Assembly: GCF_001723285.1 (NCBI RefSeq)
Contig: NZ_LPWG01000007.1
Coordinates: 18,277-82,276 of the forward strand
Direction: 5' to 3'
Source of the DNA: Methyloceanibacter methanicus
GTDB lineage: Bacteria > Pseudomonadota > Alphaproteobacteria > Rhizobiales > Methyloligellaceae
Length of the DNA: 64,000 nt
Shown here: in pieces, positions 29,649 to 39,015 of the stretch
Layout of the letters: the number at the start of each line of letters is the position of its first letter
How positions within the stretch are numbered: the first letter of the stretch is position 1
The notes under the pieces: model-generated
Database searches by the model: none
What the model was told of the DNA's origin: nothing
The model's input: the letters and a program-made list of their open reading frames with translations, nothing else
Translations under genes and position numbers: made by a program

Positions 29649-30413
29649 TTAACGTAACGCGCTACCGGGCGCGGCCGACATCATGGGACAGCCAAGCGTC
29701 TTGCGAAACGCTTCGATGAGGTCCTGGCGGTTGTTGGCCGTGATGTAGAGACCGCCGGTTTCCTCGGCGAGGCATTTCGTGTCGAGGAAGCTTTGTGCGC
29801 CGGTCCAGCGGAAGCTCCGGAGCTGATAGCCAATCACATGAACGGTGAGCTGCCGGCTCTTTTCCTTGAGGAGCTTGCCGAGTTTGCACGGCTCGCCGCC
29901 GCAGGTTTCCTCGCCGTCCGTCAAGAGCACGATCGTTCCAGCGGTGGATTTGTAGTCGAGAACCTTCGCAGCCGCCACCACCGCGGTGACGAGCGGCGTC
30001 TTTCCGGCGGGGTTGATGGCGTTGACGACCCGCAAGATGCGCTGTCCTGCGTTCGGTTCGGGCGGGAAGTTCAGCCGCACATTGCATTGCTGATAGGGCC
30101 CTGGGCCGTAGGTGATGAGACCGATCTTGCGGAACCGCGTGACGCCGGGGAGGACTTCGGCGAGGGCCGCGCGCACCTCGCCGATGCGGGACTTGTCGCT
30201 GAACAGGCCCTGGACCGTGTTGCCCGCCATGGAGCCAGAGGCATCGAAGACGATCATCGCATCTTCGGTGCAGTACGGCCGGGCCTCGTCGTCGGCCGTC
30301 GCATTTGGAGCCGCGGCCTCTTCCGCCGTCGCCGCCATGCGGCTTGCCACGGTTTGGCTTCCAAGACCTACGAGCAGCGCAAACGCCGCGTAGCGTGCAA
30401 GTCGTAACGGCAT
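29649..30413 (-). CDS. secreted von Willebrand factor type A domain protein
   Basis: The 254-residue product has a signal peptide (YAAFALLVGLGSQTVAS) and then a complete vWA domain. The MIDAS motif is IVFDASGSMAG (D-x-S-x-S), with the downstream Thr in NPAGKTPLVTAV and Asp in VLLTDGEETC. Cys pairs (ETCGGEPC, QQC, KCLAEE, LGCPMM) suggest disulfides in the periplasm. Such proteins act in metal-dependent adhesion or complex assembly; no partner such as a MoxR ATPase is nearby. Confidence 0.85.
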   Translation of the reverse strand: MPLRLARYAAFALLVGLGSQTVASRMAATAEEAAAPNATADDEARPYCTEDAMIVFDASGSMAGNTVQGLFSDKSRIGEVRAALAEVLPGVTRFRKIGLITYGPGPYQQCNVRLNFPPEPNAGQRILRVVNAINPAGKTPLVTAVVAAAKVLDYKSTAGTIVLLTDGEETCGGEPCKLGKLLKEKSRQLTVHVIGYQLRSFRWTGAQSFLDTKCLAEETGGLYITANNRQDLIEAFRKTLGCPMMSAAPGSALR

Positions 30414-30624
30414 GGTTGTTCCGCAGCCTGAGCCTGAGCTGGTCCACTATAGCAAAGGCTGCGGGGCGCGGCAGAGGCGTCATCGATGATCACAAAATCC
30501 TGATGTGGCGAGATTCCACAGCAGGAACCGTTCTCCAGGCGGCCCTGATGTTTGCTCCGGCTTCCCGGTTCGCAATCGTCCCCATGTGGCCTCTGCGCCG
30601 TCGGCCGAGCCAGGGCGTTTCGGC

Positions 30625-31188
30625 TCACGGAGCCTTCGGTGGAGGTGCTTCGGGCAGCTCGATCCGCCGGCCGGTCAATGACACGGCGATGGTGCTGGGT
30701 GCCTTCGACAGCGCATCGGCGCTTTGCGCATCGGCGTTCAAGGGCAGGAAGCCGAGCGTGCCTGTCAGTTCCATGGTTTCCGTCTCCGGATCATAGGTTC
30801 CGGTCGCGTCGATCCGCGCAAGCTGGCCTGCGTCGCCTTCCGCGTCGGGATAGGCGAAGTCGAGCGTCGCGGCCGTCAGGCGCACGGTCCCGTCCGTGTC
30901 GACGCCGTCGCAGCGCCACGTGCCGGCGCTGTCGCCAAAGGGACGGCTGTCCATTGCGGCGCCTGCCTGGTCCGAGTCGAACAGCAGCGCATGGCCGCCA
31001 TTGGTCAGAACCAGGAGGCTCCGGCTCGTGCCGGTCCGGCCGTTATTGTCCAGGTCGTTCTTGGTGAGATACGTGCCGACGGCCTTGCTGCAGGTCCCTT
31101 CGATCTCGGCGGACGCGGGAAGAGGCAGTAGCGCGGCTGCGGTCACCAGAGTGGCGCCAAGTGTCTTTGTGATGTCGGTGGCATTCAT
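30625..31188 (-). CDS. secreted protein of unknown function
   Basis: A 187-residue product with a signal peptide (LGATLVTAAALLPLPASA, cut before EIEG). The mature domain is beta-rich and acidic, contains GTCSKAVGTYLTKNDLDNNGRTGTSRS near the front (16 residues of it resembling a calcium-loop, but without full EF-hand spacing), and ends Pro-rich. No family is recognised. The ATG at 31188 is favoured because it places the signal peptide correctly. Confidence 0.72.
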   Translation of the reverse strand: MNATDITKTLGATLVTAAALLPLPASAEIEGTCSKAVGTYLTKNDLDNNGRTGTSRSLLVLTNGGHALLFDSDQAGAAMDSRPFGDSAGTWRCDGVDTDGTVRLTAATLDFAYPDAEGDAGQLARIDATGTYDPETETMELTGTLGFLPLNADAQSADALSKAPSTIAVSLTGRRIELPEAPPPKAP

Positions 31189-31342
31189 GATCGCATGTCT
31201 CGGGGTGGCTTCCGTATGCTGAAGACTATCGCAGAGGCGCCCGGCGCCCAAGCGGCGGTGCGAGTGAACGCGTGAGACTATCAGCGGGGTTGCGCATGCA
31301 CGAACCCGCGTGTGTTCCGTTCCGTGAGGTCGGACGTGGTGT

Positions 31343-32380
31343 CTATGACGGGTCCTTGTTGCCGTTGATCCAGCGCATGTGATGCCGGAATTGGACAGGC
31401 GATAGCCCGGCGGCTCGGCTGAAGGCGCGGGTGAAGTTGGCGTGCTCCGAATAGCCGAGCGTCAAGGCTACTTCGGTGATCGTAAGATCGGTATGCTCCA
31501 GCAGGGCTCGAGCGCGAGTCAGACGAACGCGCTCCAAGAGGCTGCGATAGCTGAGGCCCTCGCGATTGAGATGGCGTTGAAGCGTGCGAACGCTGATCCC
31601 TGCCATGGCCGCGGTGCCGTCGATGTCCGTCCTGCCGTCCATGAGTCGAAGAACGCTGATCGCAAAGATCGATCGCAGCGGCTCGTCGGTGACGGGAAGA
31701 ACGTCTTGGATCTCGAGATCGAGGGGGGTGATCCGTTTGCCGATCCGTTGCGGACGCTGCTTGGAGATGAGTGCGATGGGAACGGCGATTCCCACGGCGG
31801 GCTGCCCGAAACGGACAGGCCCAGGCATAAGCGGCTCCACGATGCCCGCATCCGCATCGCGCGGATAGTCGAGCTCAATCCAAGACGGTGCCCACTCCGC
31901 TCCCACGTACAGCCGGATCAGACTGAGCATGGCGGGAACCGCGTGGTCCGAATGTTGTGTGTGCGTCTTGTTCGGTTGACTCCGCTCGTATCGCCAAATG
32001 ACGAAGGCGCCTTCGGCCACGAGGCGGCTACGCGAGCCGCTTTGATGGAAGTGGAGCACGTCGCCGATGCGCCGCAGGGCCTCTCCCAAGGTCGGGGCTT
32101 GCGCGCAATACTGCATCCACAGGCCGTAGGACTGAGGTTGCAAGCGTTCCCCGACGCGCAAGCCGAAGTCGCGCCGGGCCGTGGCCTTCGCCGCACGTTC
32201 GAAGACGCGCACCAGCGCTGCCATGGGAACGAACAGGTCGTCGCGATCCGCCGTGACGAGAGGAAGGCCCTCCGCATGAAATGTCTTTTGGAACGCACGT
32301 TCGCCCTCCCAATCGACCAGCAACGTGCGCAACGGACCGAAACCCGTTGGACGCGTGAGCGGTGTCAGGGGTCGTTTCAA
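31343..32380 (-). CDS. AraC-family regulator, tandem paralogue 1 (OruR/ArgR-like architecture)
   Basis: The 345-residue product has an N-terminal arabinose-binding-like domain (PF12625 type, with FGLRVGERLQPQSYGLWMQYCAQAPTLGEALRR and WIELDYPRDADAG) and a C-terminal AraC DNA-binding domain (AAMAGISVRTLQRHLNREGLSYRSLL, then LTLGYSEHANFTRAFSRAAGLSP). Effector is unknown. It is one of three consecutive, same-strand paralogues that precede a divergent arylsulfatase, each separated by 120-150 bp and so possibly with its own promoter. Confidence 0.9.
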   Translation of the reverse strand: MKRPLTPLTRPTGFGPLRTLLVDWEGERAFQKTFHAEGLPLVTADRDDLFVPMAALVRVFERAAKATARRDFGLRVGERLQPQSYGLWMQYCAQAPTLGEALRRIGDVLHFHQSGSRSRLVAEGAFVIWRYERSQPNKTHTQHSDHAVPAMLSLIRLYVGAEWAPSWIELDYPRDADAGIVEPLMPGPVRFGQPAVGIAVPIALISKQRPQRIGKRITPLDLEIQDVLPVTDEPLRSIFAISVLRLMDGRTDIDGTAAMAGISVRTLQRHLNREGLSYRSLLERVRLTRARALLEHTDLTITEVALTLGYSEHANFTRAFSRAAGLSPVQFRHHMRWINGNKDPS

Positions 32381-32514
32381 TTGCGGCGCCGCGGACTTGG
32401 CCTACTCGGTGGCGTAAAAAGACAAGCGAAAAAACTTTAGGCACGCGGCGCGTCCGAAGCAACGGGTATCGGTCGCGTCTTGCTCAAGTCCGCGCAGGTG
32501 CACGAAATTTCGCT

Positions 32515-33555
32515 CTAGCGGGTATCCGGTCCGCCATGGCCGCGGCGCGGCGTTTTGCAGCCGGAATGAAGCGGCGATTGCCCCGTCCAGCGGGTGAAGG
32601 CGCGGGTGAAGTTGGCGTGTTCGGAATAGCCGAGCGCGAGCGCGACTTGCGTGACGGTCAGGCCCGGCTGATCGAGAAGCTGTTTGGCGCGCCGCGTGCG
32701 GATGTGATCGAGCAAGGCGCGATAGCTGAGTCCTTCGTCGCTGAGGCTGCGCTGGAGCGTTCTGGCGCTGATCCCGGCCAGTTGGGCGGTTCCGTCGATA
32801 TCGGTCTTGCCCTCCATGAGCCGCAGCATCGCGAGCGCGGCGATGGACCGGAGCGGTTCGTTGAAGAATTGGACCGGGTCCTCCGATTTGATTTCGGCGA
32901 ACGTCACGGCTCGATCGGGCGCGATCCGCGGCGCGGTGAGCGCCGTTGCCGGCATCGCGATGCCGATGGCGCGGGTGCCGAAGCGGACGGGCGCCGGCAA
33001 GCGCGATTCGATCTCGCCGGCGTCGGCGTCGCGCGGGTAGTTCAGCTCGAACCACGCCGGCCGCCACTCGGTGCCGAGGTAGAGCCGAGCGAAGTGCAAC
33101 AGGGGAAAAAGCAGGTGGTCCGAGTGTTGGCGGTGAGGAACGTTGAGCGTGTGGGCGTAGTGCCGCAGGACCGCGTGGCCGCCCTCGCGCTCCAATGTCA
33201 CGACGGCGCCGGCCTGCTGGAAATGCACCGCGTCGCACATGCGATTGATGGCTTCGCCCAGCGTCGGCGCGGAGCCGCAATACTGGGCCCATGGGCCGTA
33301 GCTGGGATAAGGCATGCGCTCGCCAACCCTCAGTCCGAAATCCCGGGCGCCTACATGCCTTGCGGTACGTTCGAAGATACCGAGCATGGCGGTGTGCGGG
33401 ACGAAGAGGTTGGTCTTCTCGGCAGCGCCAAATCCGATGTCATGCGCCTGGAAGGCGCGCTGCAAGACGAGCTCCCCGACGGCGTCGATGACCATTTTCG
33501 GCAATGGACCGAGCCCGGTCGTCCGGGTCACCGGCACTAGTTTGCGTCGTACCAT
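32515..33555 (-). CDS. AraC-family regulator, tandem paralogue 2
   Basis: It shares the full two-domain layout with its neighbours: RDFGLRVGERMPYPSYGPWAQYC, FELNYPRDADAGEIES, then AQLAGISARTLQRSLSDEGLSYRALL and ALGYSEHANFTRAFTRWTGQSP. Alignment with paralogue 1 favours the ATG at 33555 over the one at 33573. After GQSP the frame gives LHSGCKTPRRGHGG and stops at 32515, unlike the others, which continue (L-x-[FY]-R). A one-base shift near 32565 would restore FRLQNAAPRPW, so the C-terminus is doubtful. Confidence 0.87.
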   Translation of the reverse strand: MVRRKLVPVTRTTGLGPLPKMVIDAVGELVLQRAFQAHDIGFGAAEKTNLFVPHTAMLGIFERTARHVGARDFGLRVGERMPYPSYGPWAQYCGSAPTLGEAINRMCDAVHFQQAGAVVTLEREGGHAVLRHYAHTLNVPHRQHSDHLLFPLLHFARLYLGTEWRPAWFELNYPRDADAGEIESRLPAPVRFGTRAIGIAMPATALTAPRIAPDRAVTFAEIKSEDPVQFFNEPLRSIAALAMLRLMEGKTDIDGTAQLAGISARTLQRSLSDEGLSYRALLDHIRTRRAKQLLDQPGLTVTQVALALGYSEHANFTRAFTRWTGQSPLHSGCKTPRRGHGGPDTR

Positions 33556-33695
33556 GTTTCCCCGTTTGCGCATCCCGCAGCGCTACGCCTGGCCGAACTG
33601 TTGCTTGTAATCCAATGGGCGGAGTTTTGCCACGGCGACGCAGTGTCCCGGCTCAATGTCGGAGATTCCGTCGCGAGCGCGGCGTCGCCCGTTGG

Positions 33696-34748
33696 TTAGG
33701 TCGGCTCTGCCGTGAACGGCGTGTTCCATTTGATGTGGCGGCGGTATGCCAAGGGCGCCTGGCCGGTCCAGCGAGTGAAGGCGCGTGTGAAGTTGGCGTG
33801 TTCGGAATAGCCGAGCGCCAGGGCAATCTGCGTGATCGTCATGTCCGTGTTGCGCAAGAGCTCCATCGCCCGTTTCGAGCGCACGTAGGCCAGGAGGTCT
33901 CGATAGCTCATGCCGTCCGTACTGAGATATCGCTGCAGGGTGCGTACACCTATACCGGCCATGCTGGCGATCCCGTCGATATCGGATTTCCCATCCATGA
34001 GGCGCAGAATGGCCATCGCCATGATCGTCCGCACCGGATCGTGCAGATAGGGGAGGGTTTCGGTTGCCGCCACATCGAGGAACGTGATCGGGCTCGGCGT
34101 CGCGGCGCGCCCCTTTTGCGACAGGCACGCAAGGGGCATCGCGACGCCGACGGCGTCCCGGCCGAAGCGGATCGGCGCGGGAAGCGCCTTCTCGATGATA
34201 TGGGCGTCATTGTCACGGGGATAGGTCAGTTCGAACCAGTCCGGTTGCCACGTGGCGCCCAAGAACGCCTGAACCGATTGCAGCATCGGGAAGACAATAT
34301 GGTCCGTATGCTGAATGTTTGTTAGGTCCAACTGCTTGGGGCGGTAGCGCCAGACGGCATAGGCGCCTTCCCGCTCCAGCGAGAACCGTGCGGAGTTTTG
34401 ATGGAAGTGGAGGGTCTTGCGAGCCCGCTCCATGCCGTCGCTCAGGTTCGGTGCCTGGATGCAGTACTGAACCCACAGACCGAAGGTGTGACAGTGCATC
34501 CGCTCGCCCACGCGGAGACCGAAGTCCCTGGAGCCGACGCTTCTGGCCGCGCGCTCGAATACGCCGATCATGGCCGGCTGGGGAACGAATAGGCTCGGAT
34601 CCTCGACCGCCGAGAGGGAGAGGCCTTCGGCGTCGAAGGCTTTCTGCAGGGCGCGCTCGCTTCCCCACTCGGTAACGAGTTGCGGCAACGGGCCAAATCC
34701 GGATGCCCGCGTGATCGGAACGACTGAGTGCTGTGGTGAAATTGACAC
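33696..34748 (-). CDS. AraC-family regulator, tandem paralogue 3, divergent from arylsulfatase
   Basis: The same family as the two preceding genes: ARDFG-type SRDFGLRVGERMHCHTFGLWVQYC, WFELTYPRDNDAHIIE, then ASMAGIGVRTLQRYLSTDGMSYRDLL and ALALGYSEHANFTRAFTRWTGQAP. The start is uncertain: GTG at 34748 is proposed, and a TTG at 34781 would add eleven residues. Its start faces the arylsulfatase across about 240 bp, so it is the most likely of the three to control that gene. Effector is unknown. Confidence 0.87.
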   Translation of the reverse strand: MSISPQHSVVPITRASGFGPLPQLVTEWGSERALQKAFDAEGLSLSAVEDPSLFVPQPAMIGVFERAARSVGSRDFGLRVGERMHCHTFGLWVQYCIQAPNLSDGMERARKTLHFHQNSARFSLEREGAYAVWRYRPKQLDLTNIQHTDHIVFPMLQSVQAFLGATWQPDWFELTYPRDNDAHIIEKALPAPIRFGRDAVGVAMPLACLSQKGRAATPSPITFLDVAATETLPYLHDPVRTIMAMAILRLMDGKSDIDGIASMAGIGVRTLQRYLSTDGMSYRDLLAYVRSKRAMELLRNTDMTITQIALALGYSEHANFTRAFTRWTGQAPLAYRRHIKWNTPFTAEPT

Positions 34749-34988
34749 CGGAAGTGCTGCCGCGCTGACGCAATATGACAAGCAGAGAGTAACACGGCTT
34801 TTTACGGTTTGCGCGATTCAGGCGCAATGGGGCTTGATGCCTCCCCCGCCTTGTCACGCAAGACGCCGAATGCCTGCCGCTGGGACCGTACGCTGCCCGA
34901 CTGTATCCGGGGAACGTGGCCGCACGTTCGGCCGCACGAACCGAGGCGGCGACGTCTCGGCACGAACGAGGCCGGCCAAGGAGGAACA

Positions 34989-36557
34989 ATGTCCAAACTG
35001 TCACCGTTGAAGGCGCTCGCGGGTCTCGGGCTCGCGGCCTTTGCTTTCGTCGCGGCCGGCCAGGCGGCCGCGCAAGAAGCGCCGAAGCCGAACATCCTCA
35101 TCCTTTGGGGTGACGATATCGGCCAGTTCAATATCAGTGCCTACAACCAAGGCATGATGGGCTACCGCACGCCGAACATCGACCGGATCGCCAAGGAAGG
35201 CGCCTTGTTCACGGACTGGTACGGACAGCAAAGCTGCACGGCCGGCCGGGCGGCCTCATCACGGGGCAATCGCCCGATCCGCACCGGGTTGACCAAGGTC
35301 GGGTTGCCGGGCGCCCCCGAAGGCATGAAGGAACTCGATCCGACCATCGCCACGCTTCTCAAGGCGCAAGGATACGCGACGGGGCAGTTCGGCAAGAATC
35401 ACCTCGGCGACCGCGACGAGATGTTGCCCACCAATCACGGCTTCGAAGAGTTCTTCGGAAATCTCTACCACCTCAATGCGGAGGAGGAGCCGGAAAACCC
35501 CGACTACCCGAAGGATCCCGCCTTCAAGGAGAAGTTCGGGCCGCGCGGCGTGATCCGGTCCTCGGCCAACGAAGACGGCACGCAGAACATCGAGGACACC
35601 GGTCCGCTCACCAAGAAGCGCATGGAGACGGTCGACTACGAGGTCACGGACGCCGCGCTGGAGTTCATGGAGCGCACGCACAAGGAAGGGAAGCCGTTCT
35701 TCCTGTGGTGGAATTCCACGCGCATGCACATCTTCACGCATCTGCGCGACGAGGCCCAAGGCAAGACCGGCTACGGCGTCTATGCGGACGGCATGGTCGA
35801 GCACGACGCCCATGTCGGCCGGCTGCTCGACAAGCTGGACGAGCTCGGCATCGCCGACAACACCATCGTCATGTACTCGACCGACAACGGCGCCGAGACC
35901 TTTACGTGGCCCGACGGCGGCACCACCATGTTCCGCGGCGAGAAGAACACCAATTGGGAGGGCGGCTATCGCGTTCCCACGGTCATCAGATGGCCGGGCG
36001 TGATCAAGCCCGGAACCATCGTCAACCAACCGGCCGCGCATGAGGACATGCTGCCGACGCTCGCCGCAGTGGCGGGCGACGCGACGGCCAAGGACGACCT
36101 GCTCAAGGGCCGGAAGATCGGCGAACGGGACTACAAGGTTCATCTCGACGGCTACGACATCGGTCCGGCGCTCAAGGGCGAGGGCGAGTGGCCCCGCCAG
36201 GAGTTCATCTACTGGACCGACGACGGCAGCGTGGCCGCGCTTCGCTACAACGATTGGAAACTCACCTTCCTCGAACAGCCCGAGGAAGGCGTGCGGGTGT
36301 GGATACATCCGTTCGAGGAACTCCGCTCGCCGCTGCTGACGAACCTCCGCATGGATCCCTTCGAGCGGGCCTTCCAGGAAAACGCCATGGGCTTCCAGCG
36401 CTGGTACCTGGAGCACATGTTCGCCATCGCGCCCGCGGCTGCGTATGTCGGCAACTGGCTGCAGAGCTTCCGTGAATTTCCGCCGCGGCAGAAGCCCGGC
36501 AGCTTCAATCTGGACCGCGTGATGGAAGCCGTCACCACTAAGCCCGGGAGCCCCTAA
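34989..36557 (+). CDS. periplasmic arylsulfatase, with a local compensated frameshift
   Basis: A 522-residue sulfatase that hydrolyses sulfate esters. It has a signal peptide (AFVAAGQAAAQ), metal-binding Asp42-Asp43 in LILWGDDIG, and the formylglycine motif C83-T-A-G-R87. Further conserved blocks are GYATGQFGKNHLG, TDNGAE and GGYRVPTVIRWPG. AAGGAGG precedes the ATG. Residues 90-96 read SSRGNR where relatives read FITGQS; deleting one base near 35275 and adding one near 35254 restores the family sequence, so this is a -1/+1 error pair. The activating formylglycine enzyme is not in the window. Three AraC regulators lie divergently upstream. Confidence 0.9.
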   Translation: MSKLSPLKALAGLGLAAFAFVAAGQAAAQEAPKPNILILWGDDIGQFNISAYNQGMMGYRTPNIDRIAKEGALFTDWYGQQSCTAGRAASSRGNRPIRTGLTKVGLPGAPEGMKELDPTIATLLKAQGYATGQFGKNHLGDRDEMLPTNHGFEEFFGNLYHLNAEEEPENPDYPKDPAFKEKFGPRGVIRSSANEDGTQNIEDTGPLTKKRMETVDYEVTDAALEFMERTHKEGKPFFLWWNSTRMHIFTHLRDEAQGKTGYGVYADGMVEHDAHVGRLLDKLDELGIADNTIVMYSTDNGAETFTWPDGGTTMFRGEKNTNWEGGYRVPTVIRWPGVIKPGTIVNQPAAHEDMLPTLAAVAGDATAKDDLLKGRKIGERDYKVHLDGYDIGPALKGEGEWPRQEFIYWTDDGSVAALRYNDWKLTFLEQPEEGVRVWIHPFEELRSPLLTNLRMDPFERAFQENAMGFQRWYLEHMFAIAPAAAYVGNWLQSFREFPPRQKPGSFNLDRVMEAVTTKPGSP

Positions 36558-36796
36558 GAGGCCGTGCGCGCCGCGCCGTCCTGTCGGCGCGGCGTCCTCG
36601 ACATGACCGGCGGGGCGGTTGACGGCGTGTCCTTCCGCGTTGCCGTGTTCCGTCCACGCCTTGTTGCCGTGCGGCCGCGCATTGGGCTTTGACGTTCGCG
36701 CGAAACGGTGTAGGCGTGTTCGTCTATCACGCCGGACGGTCACGCACCTTCGGCAACGAGGCAACCATCCGGTCGTCTGTTTCTAAAAAAACGCGC

Positions 36797-37291
36797 ATGG
36801 CGAAATCCAGATACACACCTGGCGGGTTCGATATCGCCGTCAAGAAAGCGCGTGCCGGCCGGGGCCTTTTCGCGAAGGAAGACATCCCCAAGGGCGTCTG
36901 CGTTCTCGAATATGTGGGCCGGACTCTTTCGCAAAAGGAAGAGTATACGAGCCGTAGCCGTTATTTGTTCGAGGTCACCAAGCACAAGACCATCGACGGG
37001 TGGAACAAGCGCAACACCGCGCGCTACATCAACCATTCCTGCAAGCCGAACTGCGAAGTCGAGATCCACAAGAAGCGCGTCTTTGTCTTTTCCATTCGGA
37101 AGATCAAGGCGGGCGAGGAACTCGGCTACGATTACGGGAAGTCCTATTTCGACGCCTTCCTCAAGCCGATCGGTTGCCGCTGCCTCAAATGCATGTCCGA
37201 GAGGAAATGGGCGAAGGTCGAGGCCAAGGAGCTGAAGGCCAACGCACTTAAGAAGAGCAAGGCGCTCAAGAAAAAGAAGAAAAAGGCCTGA
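36797..37291 (+). CDS. SET-domain protein-lysine methyltransferase
   Basis: The 164-residue product is a minimal SET domain: AGRGLFAKEDIPKG and LEYVGR at the front, catalytic-core N79-H80-S81-C82 within RYINHSCKPNC, GYDYG at 110-114, then a post-SET-like C127-x-C129-x2-C132. The last 30 residues are Lys-rich, ending in six Lys then Ala. SET enzymes transfer methyl groups from SAM to lysine side chains; bacterial targets are poorly known. The start at 36797 lacks a clear ribosome site, and an upstream in-frame extension from 36689 cannot be excluded. It overlaps the convergent oxidoreductase by 26 bp. Confidence 0.85.
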   Translation: MAKSRYTPGGFDIAVKKARAGRGLFAKEDIPKGVCVLEYVGRTLSQKEEYTSRSRYLFEVTKHKTIDGWNKRNTARYINHSCKPNCEVEIHKKRVFVFSIRKIKAGEELGYDYGKSYFDAFLKPIGCRCLKCMSERKWAKVEAKELKANALKKSKALKKKKKKA

Positions 37292-38894
37292 GGTCCTTGA
37301 GGATCGCGCGGGCGGCGTTGTGACCAGGAGCGCCGGTGACGCCACCGCCGGGATGGGCGCCGGAGCCGCAGTGATAGAGGCCCGCCACGGGCCCGCGATA
37401 GGCCGCATAGCCCAGAGCCGGCCGCGCGGAGAACAGTTGGTTCAGGGACAGCCGGCCGTGGAAGATGTCGCCGCCGGTCAGCCCGAATTCCCGCTCGAGG
37501 TCCAGCGGGCTCAAGACCTGCCGGCCCATGACGCTCTCCGAGAAACCCGGCGCGTAGCGATCGACCGTCGCGATCATCAGATCGGCCACCTCGTCGCGGG
37601 CCTCGTCCCAGGACCGGCCGCCCGGTAGACGCGGGGCCACGTGCTGGCAAAAAAGGCTGGCCACATGCGCTCCCGGCGGTGCGAGCGTGGGGTCGATCGT
37701 CGAGGGGATCAGCATCTCGATAATGGGTTCGGCGCTCCAGCCGCCTGCGCGCGCCTCGCGGTAGGCACGATCCATATAGTCGAGACTGGGCGCGAGGATG
37801 ATCCCGGCGCCGTGATGGTCGCGCGCGACCGCGCCGGGGAGACACGTGAAGTTCGGCAGCTTCGAAAGGGCGACGTTCATGCGGAACGTGCCCGAGCCGT
37901 ATTTGAACGTCTCCATGCGGCGCGCGAAGGCTGTCGGCTGCGCGTCCTTGGCGACGAGTTCGCCGTAGAGCCGCTTCAGGGTCATGTTCGCGGCGACGGT
38001 GCGGCCTCTGACGACGCGTCCGTCCGCCAGGACCACGCCCGTGGCGCGGTCACGCTCCATGAGAATCTCGGCAATCTCGGCGCCGGTCTCGATCTCCGCC
38101 CCATGCGCGCGTGCATTCGAGGCGATGGCCTCGGAGATGGCGCCCATACCGCCGATGGCGTGCCCCCAATGACCCTTCTTGCCGTTCACCTCGCCAAAGG
38201 CGTGATGCAGCAGCACATAGGCCGTGCCCGGCTCGTAGGGGCTGGCATAGGTGCCGACGATCGAGTCGAAACCCAGGAGTGCTTTGATGGGGTCGCTCTC
38301 GAACCAGCGATCCAGAAAGTCCGCGGCCGACAGGGTGAACAGGTCCACAAGCTCTTGCTGTCCGTCGATCCCGAGCCGGCCCAGTTGCTTGCCGAGGGGC
38401 GGCCACGCGGGCGAGTTCCCGCAAGGTGGGGTGCCCTTCGGCGTGGGGGGAGGGCGCAAGACCAGCGCGCGCAGCGCGTCCGCGATCCGTTCGAGATGGG
38501 CGCAATAATCGTCGTACCGCGCGGCATCGCGCCGGCTGAATTTGGCGATCTCCTCTTTCGTGCGTCCGTTGCCCGTCAGGAGATAGTCGCTGCCGGACAG
38601 GGGCAGGAAATTCATGGCCGGGCGCTCGACGATCCGGAGCCCGTGCCGGTGAAGGTCGAGATCGGCGATCACCTTGGGATTGAGCAGGCTCACCGCGTAG
38701 GCGCAGACGGAATTGCGGAAGCCGGGATGGAACTCCTCCGTGACGGCGGCCCCGCCCACACGGTCCCGCCGCTCCAGGACTTTGACGCGCAGGCCCGCCC
38801 GGGCGAGATAGGCCGCGCAGACGAGCCCGTTATGGCCGCCGCCCGCGATCACGGCGTCGTAGGTCTCCGCTGGGGTCGTTGCGTCGGCTGGCAT
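37266..38894 (-). CDS. PYROXD2 / phytoene-dehydrogenase-like FAD oxidoreductase, with compensated frameshift
   Basis: The 542-residue flavoprotein has the FAD motif AVIAGGGHNGLVCAAYLARAG, then VLERRDRVGGAA, and a C-terminal flavin segment LYHCGSGAHPGGGVTGAPGHNAA. This is the PYROXD2/CrtI-like amine-oxidase superfamily; substrates of the bacterial PYROXD2 group are undefined, and no carotenoid genes are nearby. Between 38396 and 38450 the sequence reads TPKGTPPCGNSPAWPP. The neighbouring frame gives NAEGHPTLRELARVAA, which fits the family better, so a -1 at the six-G run (38445-38450) and a +1 at 38396-38399 are suspected. Confidence 0.87.
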   Translation of the reverse strand: MPADATTPAETYDAVIAGGGHNGLVCAAYLARAGLRVKVLERRDRVGGAAVTEEFHPGFRNSVCAYAVSLLNPKVIADLDLHRHGLRIVERPAMNFLPLSGSDYLLTGNGRTKEEIAKFSRRDAARYDDYCAHLERIADALRALVLRPPPTPKGTPPCGNSPAWPPLGKQLGRLGIDGQQELVDLFTLSAADFLDRWFESDPIKALLGFDSIVGTYASPYEPGTAYVLLHHAFGEVNGKKGHWGHAIGGMGAISEAIASNARAHGAEIETGAEIAEILMERDRATGVVLADGRVVRGRTVAANMTLKRLYGELVAKDAQPTAFARRMETFKYGSGTFRMNVALSKLPNFTCLPGAVARDHHGAGIILAPSLDYMDRAYREARAGGWSAEPIIEMLIPSTIDPTLAPPGAHVASLFCQHVAPRLPGGRSWDEARDEVADLMIATVDRYAPGFSESVMGRQVLSPLDLEREFGLTGGDIFHGRLSLNQLFSARPALGYAAYRGPVAGLYHCGSGAHPGGGVTGAPGHNAARAILKDLRPFSSFS

Positions 38895-39015
38895 CTGAAC
38901 GATCTGGTCCTGGCCCGGAAGGGCGAGACATCTCTGTCCCGGGCACGGTATCTATCTTACCGCGCCTCTACCGCATAGAACGCGCTTTCGCTGGCGAACG
39001 CGCCAAAGGGGAGGA

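Noticed and set aside
37266..38894. Carotenoid desaturase (crtI) identity for the FAD oxidoreductase
   Set aside because: The motifs fit the PYROXD2-like branch, and no carotenoid biosynthesis genes are nearby.
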